From NCBI GenBank assembly GCA_934757245.1, contig CAKVLH010000005.1:68780-132779 (forward strand): a stretch of 64,000 nt of DNA, given 5' to 3'. Shown piece after piece: positions 59,906-64,000 of the stretch (position 1 is its first letter; each line of letters begins with the position of its first letter). This DNA is from an uncultured Candidatus Melainabacteria bacterium (GTDB lineage: Bacteria; Cyanobacteriota; Vampirovibrionia; Gastranaerophilales; Gastranaerophilaceae). The translations under genes and the position numbers were made by a program. Below the pieces are notes generated by a model. The model was not told the DNA's origin and did no database searches. It worked only from the letters and a program-made list of their open reading frames with translations.

Positions 59906-61268
59906 GTCTGCCTCCTAGTGCCAAGAATACGGCTTTTACAAGTATTCCGATTTCCCAGAATAAATTGCGATGTTTTAGGTAGTACAAATCGTATTGCAAT
60001 TTTTCAGTTACATCATCTTCATTCACGCAATGCCCTTGATTAATTTGCGCCCAACCTGTCCAGCCGGTTCTTGTCCACATTCTAGCCGCATAACCATTGA
60101 TATCTTTGGAATACAATTTAACCAAATCATCCCACTCGGCTCTTGGTCCAACAATAGACATTTCACCCTTCAAAATATTTATCATTTGTGGAATCTCATC
60201 AAATCTCGCTTTTCTCACGAATTTACAGAACGGAATCACTCTATCGTCCTCATCTTGATTTTCTGCATAACCGCCTTTTTTCACATTCTTTGGCACATAA
60301 TCATTTGCAAACATTGTTCTGAGTTTATAACACTTGAAAACTTTTCCACCCTTACCAACTCGATTCTGAGTGTAAAGAGGATTCTTACCGTCTGTTAGCT
60401 TTACTCTGATTGCGATATACAAAAGTATCGGCAAGGTTACTGTCAAAATAATCGTTGCGGCGATTATGTCGTAGATACGTTTGCAGATGTCGTAAGTAAG
60501 TGAGCGGTTTTTCATGAAGTTGAAAAACAAGCCATTGATTGACATTCTGTCAATAAAATATTTCCCAGTTACCATTTCATAAAATTCAGGCATTGTATAA
60601 AGTTTCACTCTGCGAGGAATAGAATTAACCATTTCCGTCAGCAAAGCTTCTTCCATTCTTCTATGAATTGCTACAATCACGATATCAACAGACTTCTCCG
60701 CAATAATCTTCGCCAAGCCGTCTTGCATTATATAAATTTGAGTCGAATCAGAAACACAAACCGCATCATAAGTCATATCTTGGACAAAGCCGACAACATT
60801 CATCCTCAAAGCTTTTTTCGCCATAATCTCGTCAGCAATGAGTTTTGCATTTTTATTTGTACCCATTATTAAAATGTTTTTTACTCGTTTGAAATTGAAC
60901 AAATAATAATGAAAAATTATTCTATAAACTTTCAACAATGCAAAAATCGTAATTGTATTAAGAATCAAGAATTTTGCAAAGCTAAGATTAAGATTGAAAA
61001 ATGCAAGCAAAATTGCTACAGGAATTTGCGAGAAAATCACACCTTCAAAAAGCAAATAGCAATTCTTAAGCGTATTATTGAATTCTCTGATTTTGTAATT
61101 AGCTTTCAAAAACAGAGTAAACAAGCCTGTTGCAACGATTAGCAAAACCGCCGGAATCAGCATTTTGGAAGCCAAATTGAATTTGGCATACCAAAAGTAG
61201 CTTGATAATCCGAGAATTAAAGCGTCATACAAAAACATTATTATTACTGATTTTGATAAAGTTTTCAT
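59898..61268 (-). CDS. polyprenyl-phosphate sugar-1-phosphate transferase (WbaP/WcaJ-like)
   Basis: A 456-residue initiating enzyme. Four N-terminal transmembrane segments and a CoA-binding-like domain (NILIMGTNKNAKLIADEI) precede the catalytic part (about 255-456). That part has one hydrophobic re-entrant segment, GKVFKCYKLRTMF, VRKARFDEIPQMINILKGEMSIVGPRAEWDDLV and the final GWTGWAQINQG. It loads the first sugar (Glc/Gal/GalNAc-type) on undecaprenyl phosphate. It lies 7 bases after wza. Confidence 0.94.
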   Translation of the reverse strand: MKTLSKSVIIMFLYDALILGLSSYFWYAKFNLASKMLIPAVLLIVATGLFTLFLKANYKIREFNNTLKNCYLLFEGVIFSQIPVAILLAFFNLNLSFAKFLILNTITIFALLKVYRIIFHYYLFNFKRVKNILIMGTNKNAKLIADEIMAKKALRMNVVGFVQDMTYDAVCVSDSTQIYIMQDGLAKIIAEKSVDIVIVAIHRRMEEALLTEMVNSIPRRVKLYTMPEFYEMVTGKYFIDRMSINGLFFNFMKNRSLTYDICKRIYDIIAATIILTVTLPILLYIAIRVKLTDGKNPLYTQNRVGKGGKVFKCYKLRTMFANDYVPKNVKKGGYAENQDEDDRVIPFCKFVRKARFDEIPQMINILKGEMSIVGPRAEWDDLVKLYSKDINGYAARMWTRTGWTGWAQINQGHCVNEDDVTEKLQYDLYYLKHRNLFWEIGILVKAVFLALGGRHE

Positions 61269-61275
61269 TTATCTC

Positions 61276-63762
61276 CTACCATCTTGTTACTACAAACGCT
61301 GTTGCCACAATTGACGCTAAGCCTTTAAGTGTATCGCAAAGCGGAGTTAACCAATCGTTGCCGGCAATTTTTCTAGGAACAACAATTGTGTCGCCTTGTG
61401 CAATCTTTGTCCAGCCATGAGCCTTAACTGCTCTACCGTTTACACCAACCTTGTAAACGCGGAATCTTGCAGCATTTGGTGTATAACCACCAACTTCTTT
61501 GATATAGCCTTTTACAGTCATACCATGTCTGTAAACAAAAGATTGTTCGTTATAAACTTCACCCAAAACGCTTACGTGGTTTGACATTCTTGGAATATAA
61601 ATCTCGTCGCCGTCTTGAACTTCGATATTATCAATATCTCTAACTTTGCCCAAATTATTGCTCTTGATATTCAAGGCTATTTGACCTGTGTATTTGCTTC
61701 TGTAATCATTTTTTTCTTCTTTAAGCATTGAAATCATATTAGCCTTAGCTTCCATAGAAGAATCCGTTTGTTTGTATCCGCTTGCAAGACGACCTTCCAA
61801 CAAGCTGATATCGCGTTCGTTATTCTTGCGCGCCAAATAAACTTGCTTAGCTTGAAGATTCTTTCTTACAAATACAGTTCCTCTTAAATCAGCATCTTTT
61901 GTAAGTCCGTCCGCCATTGTAATCATATCAACAAGTCTTTTACCTTCTACAAATCTAAATACTCCCGGGTGAGTAACGAAACCTGAAACCTTAACGTTCT
62001 TAATCGTTTCATTGCTTCTTAAGGTTCTGAAGAAAATCTTATCCCCCGGCATTAAGGAAATAGACTTAATTGTATTTCCGTTAATCATAATGTCGTATAA
62101 ATAATAAACTTGAGTAGAACCGTCTTCACCTAAGATTTCTACAGCAACATTTTCTGCGGAAATAACACGAGCTTTGCTTGTAGTTCCACCAACCAAAGCA
62201 GAAGAACCTTCTTCTTGAAAAGACACGTTAACATTGTTATCATCGTCAGGGTCGAGATTGGAATCTACAAATTGAATATCTGTTAAAACATCATCCAAGC
62301 GCATATCGTCGGTATAAGTAAGGTGTTTAGGCATGCTAATACAACCGAAAACATCAACAAATTCAGTATTCGTATTTTTGTAAATATTAATTACGTCTCG
62401 AGGTTGTAATAATGGGTCATTTGCGCCTGCAAAAAATTCTTTCAAAAATACCGGAATTGTTTCAATTGTATTGTCTTTGCCTGAAACACGACGAATTACT
62501 GCTTGAGTAATAAATGTTTCTTCCAAAAGTTCGTTTTCACTTTTCAAGATATCAGACAATCTCATGTTAGGTTTGTAAGCGAAAGTTGCAGGATGTTTTA
62601 CGTTACCTTGAAGAGTTACTGTGTTTTCTGCTGTATTGTATAATTCTCTGAATTCAACAATATCACCGCTAGTAAGTTTTGTATTTTTAGCTTCTGTCCA
62701 AGAAACATTCTTCGCAGTTCTTTGAAGTGTATCTTTATCCAAGCTTGTCATTGTAACTTCGCTTGTTTGAGTTCCCGGAAGCAATCCGCCGGCGAAGCTA
62801 ACAAGTTTTTGCAAAGATTCACCGTCTTTTGTTTCATAAATACCTGTAACAGAAACCCCATTTTTCAAAGCTACAACACTACCAATTCCGCCAACAAAGA
62901 TTTTGTCGTTCGGGCGTAAAATGATATCATCGTCTTGTCCGCTAAAAATAGTTTTATATAAATCGACTGTCCTTGTCTTTTTATTGCTTGTGTAAGAGAT
63001 GTTTCTCAAAGTACCTGTTTTCTTAACACCGCCTGCAGCTCCTAATGCATCAATAATTGAAGAATTATTATTAATTACAACTTTACCCGGTTTATTTACC
63101 TGACCGTAAACAAATACTGAAAAATCACGACCTGAAGCAATATTCAAGCGAACTTTCAAGTTATTGTATTTAGAAGATGCTAATCTGTTAATCGCAGATT
63201 CTACATCTTTAATGCTCTTATTTTCAGCTGGCACAATACCGATACCAGAAATGAAAATATTACCCTTTGAATCAACTTCTGTTTGAACAACAGGAGAAAG
63301 AAGATTTGAGCCGGAAATAGCAACAACATCAACAGAATCACCATATAAATAAGCACTTACTTTTTCACCGATACTCAATTTATAACTATCGTCAAATTTT
63401 CCGGTAGAATTCATGCCGGCACTTGGTGCAGTAAATATATTATAGCCAACTTGAAATAATGGATTTGTAACTTTCTCAATATCGTTTCCATTAAATAATT
63501 TTTCTACTTGGCTGAATTCTTTTTGTTTCGCATTTTGAGTTAAACTCTGGTAATTATTGGCAAAAGCATCTTGTTCCTTTGTTTTAATATATTGTTTATA
63601 TTCGTTAGCAGAATTTTCATCCCAATAATTCGGAGAAACAACTTTTGAATTATTGTTTTTTCTAAAAACGCTTCTACTGCTCTCTGCAAAAGCTGAATTC
63701 ATAGAAAAACAAGTTGAACTTATTAATAGTGTTAATAATGATAATATCGCTATTTTCTTCAT
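61276..63762 (-). CDS. wza: polysaccharide export protein with multiple SLBB domains (Wza-like)
   Basis: An 828-residue periplasmic/outer-membrane protein. It has a signal peptide (MKKIAILSLLTLLISSTCFS...FA), then a PES domain (YKLSIGEKVSAYLYGDSVDVVAISGSNLLSPVV). SLBB-type units include VFVYGQVNKPGKVVI, VTLQGNVKHPATF, VKVSGFVTHPGVFRF and VSVLGEVYNEQSFVY. The last 25 residues are a hydrophobic anchor region. At 828 residues it is twice E. coli Wza, as in Cyanobacteria and other large export proteins. It forms the outer exit of the polymer and heads the ten-gene operon. Confidence 0.92.
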   Translation of the reverse strand: MKKIAILSLLTLLISSTCFSMNSAFAESSRSVFRKNNNSKVVSPNYWDENSANEYKQYIKTKEQDAFANNYQSLTQNAKQKEFSQVEKLFNGNDIEKVTNPLFQVGYNIFTAPSAGMNSTGKFDDSYKLSIGEKVSAYLYGDSVDVVAISGSNLLSPVVQTEVDSKGNIFISGIGIVPAENKSIKDVESAINRLASSKYNNLKVRLNIASGRDFSVFVYGQVNKPGKVVINNNSSIIDALGAAGGVKKTGTLRNISYTSNKKTRTVDLYKTIFSGQDDDIILRPNDKIFVGGIGSVVALKNGVSVTGIYETKDGESLQKLVSFAGGLLPGTQTSEVTMTSLDKDTLQRTAKNVSWTEAKNTKLTSGDIVEFRELYNTAENTVTLQGNVKHPATFAYKPNMRLSDILKSENELLEETFITQAVIRRVSGKDNTIETIPVFLKEFFAGANDPLLQPRDVINIYKNTNTEFVDVFGCISMPKHLTYTDDMRLDDVLTDIQFVDSNLDPDDDNNVNVSFQEEGSSALVGGTTSKARVISAENVAVEILGEDGSTQVYYLYDIMINGNTIKSISLMPGDKIFFRTLRSNETIKNVKVSGFVTHPGVFRFVEGKRLVDMITMADGLTKDADLRGTVFVRKNLQAKQVYLARKNNERDISLLEGRLASGYKQTDSSMEAKANMISMLKEEKNDYRSKYTGQIALNIKSNNLGKVRDIDNIEVQDGDEIYIPRMSNHVSVLGEVYNEQSFVYRHGMTVKGYIKEVGGYTPNAARFRVYKVGVNGRAVKAHGWTKIAQGDTIVVPRKIAGNDWLTPLCDTLKGLASIVATAFVVTRW

Positions 63763-63814
63763 ATTTACTCTTTTATTCCTTAATTTATATTTCTCTACAC
63801 ATATTCCTTAATTG

Positions 63815-64000
63815 CTATGTAATAGCAATCTCCATTAATGACTTAATTGCAGGCCATTCAAGTTTCCACAAGCCTGATGCGTCTAGTGCATAGTTACCAA
63901 CGCAAGAAAGTTTACAGTCTTTACATTTATTTACTGTTTCGATAAATACAGGGTCTTTAATTACATCTTTTAAAGCTCTGCCTTTTACTGAAATAAATGG
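63815..64000 (-). CDS. C-terminal part of a SPASM/radical SAM-type protein
   Basis: The frame is open at the window edge and runs 61 residues to TAG at 63815-63817. It shows KCKDCKLSCVGNYALDASG, a CxxCxxxC set typical of SPASM-type C-termini of radical SAM proteins. The catalytic part lies beyond the window. The wza gene starts 52 bases after its end, in the same orientation, so the two may be cotranscribed. Confidence 0.7.
   Translation of the reverse strand, partial: PFISVKGRALKDVIKDPVFIETVNKCKDCKLSCVGNYALDASGLWKLEWPAIKSLMEIAIT

Overview
The window comes from a low-GC, diderm (LPS-bearing) bacterium. It carries an LptD-like outer-membrane protein, kdsB, lpxK, a KdsC-type phosphatase, a GDP-heptose cassette, a Wza/Wzx/Wzy polysaccharide locus and an EmrAB-TolC type pump. 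Several hypothetical proteins begin with a short N-terminal signature (NFTALK, ISFKS, PISCK). Together with the base composition this best fits a gut relative of Cyanobacteria, the Gastranaerophilales (Melainabacteria/Vampirovibrionia). That placement is inference from memory of the lineage, not from a search.

Layout. Positions 1-16340 are ordinary chromosome: LptD-like protein (partial), class II aldolase, homoserine dehydrogenase, SulP permease, a GH73-like glucosaminidase, ffh, tgt, ndk, ccdA plus thioredoxin, ctpA-recJ, gap and a lineage-type hypothetical. Positions 16460-26600 hold a marR-emrA-emrB operon (minus strand) and its probable outer-membrane partner tolC (plus strand). About 5.5 kb of accessory DNA separates them. 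A 75-bp imperfect direct repeat, which is a duplicated marR/tolC divergent promoter, bounds this block. Inside are a palindrome cluster, an inverted-repeat-bounded unit (XRE regulator and LysM/glycine-zipper protein), a multi-HTH protein, a parDE toxin-antitoxin pair and a DUF4037-like nucleotidyltransferase.

Positions 26600-44850 include a structured leader peptide before a lineage-specific membrane protein, a UbiA-family prenyltransferase, rplU-rpmA, a methyltransferase, kdsB, lpxK, a histidine kinase/NUDIX/AroH/receiver operon, a FliO-like protein, a NeuB-family synthase with a KdsC-type phosphatase, nadE, a secreted HExxH protein, and an operon of radical SAM protein, PAP2 phosphatase and DagK-like lipid kinase.

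Positions 44850-64000 form the surface-polysaccharide locus. A heptose cassette (hddC-gmhB fusion, gmhA, hddA) runs rightward. wzz, then a Mu-like prophage scrap, then a tightly packed ten-gene operon run leftward: wza, polyprenyl sugar transferase, two GT4 enzymes, wzy, a polysialyltransferase-like GT, wzx, HAD phosphatase, NeuA-like CMP-transferase and a DRE-TIM aldolase fusion. A 100-bp inverted duplication of the wzz start region flanks the heptose cassette plus wzz, so the block could invert or is the scar of an inversion. The aldolase/phosphatase/CMP-transferase/GT set looks like a pathway for making and adding an unrecognised CMP-activated ulosonic acid. The window ends in the 3' part of another cysteine-rich (SPASM-like) protein.

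Intergenic DNA is rich in dispersed palindromic repeats of several families. One copy has entered the lpxK coding sequence in frame.
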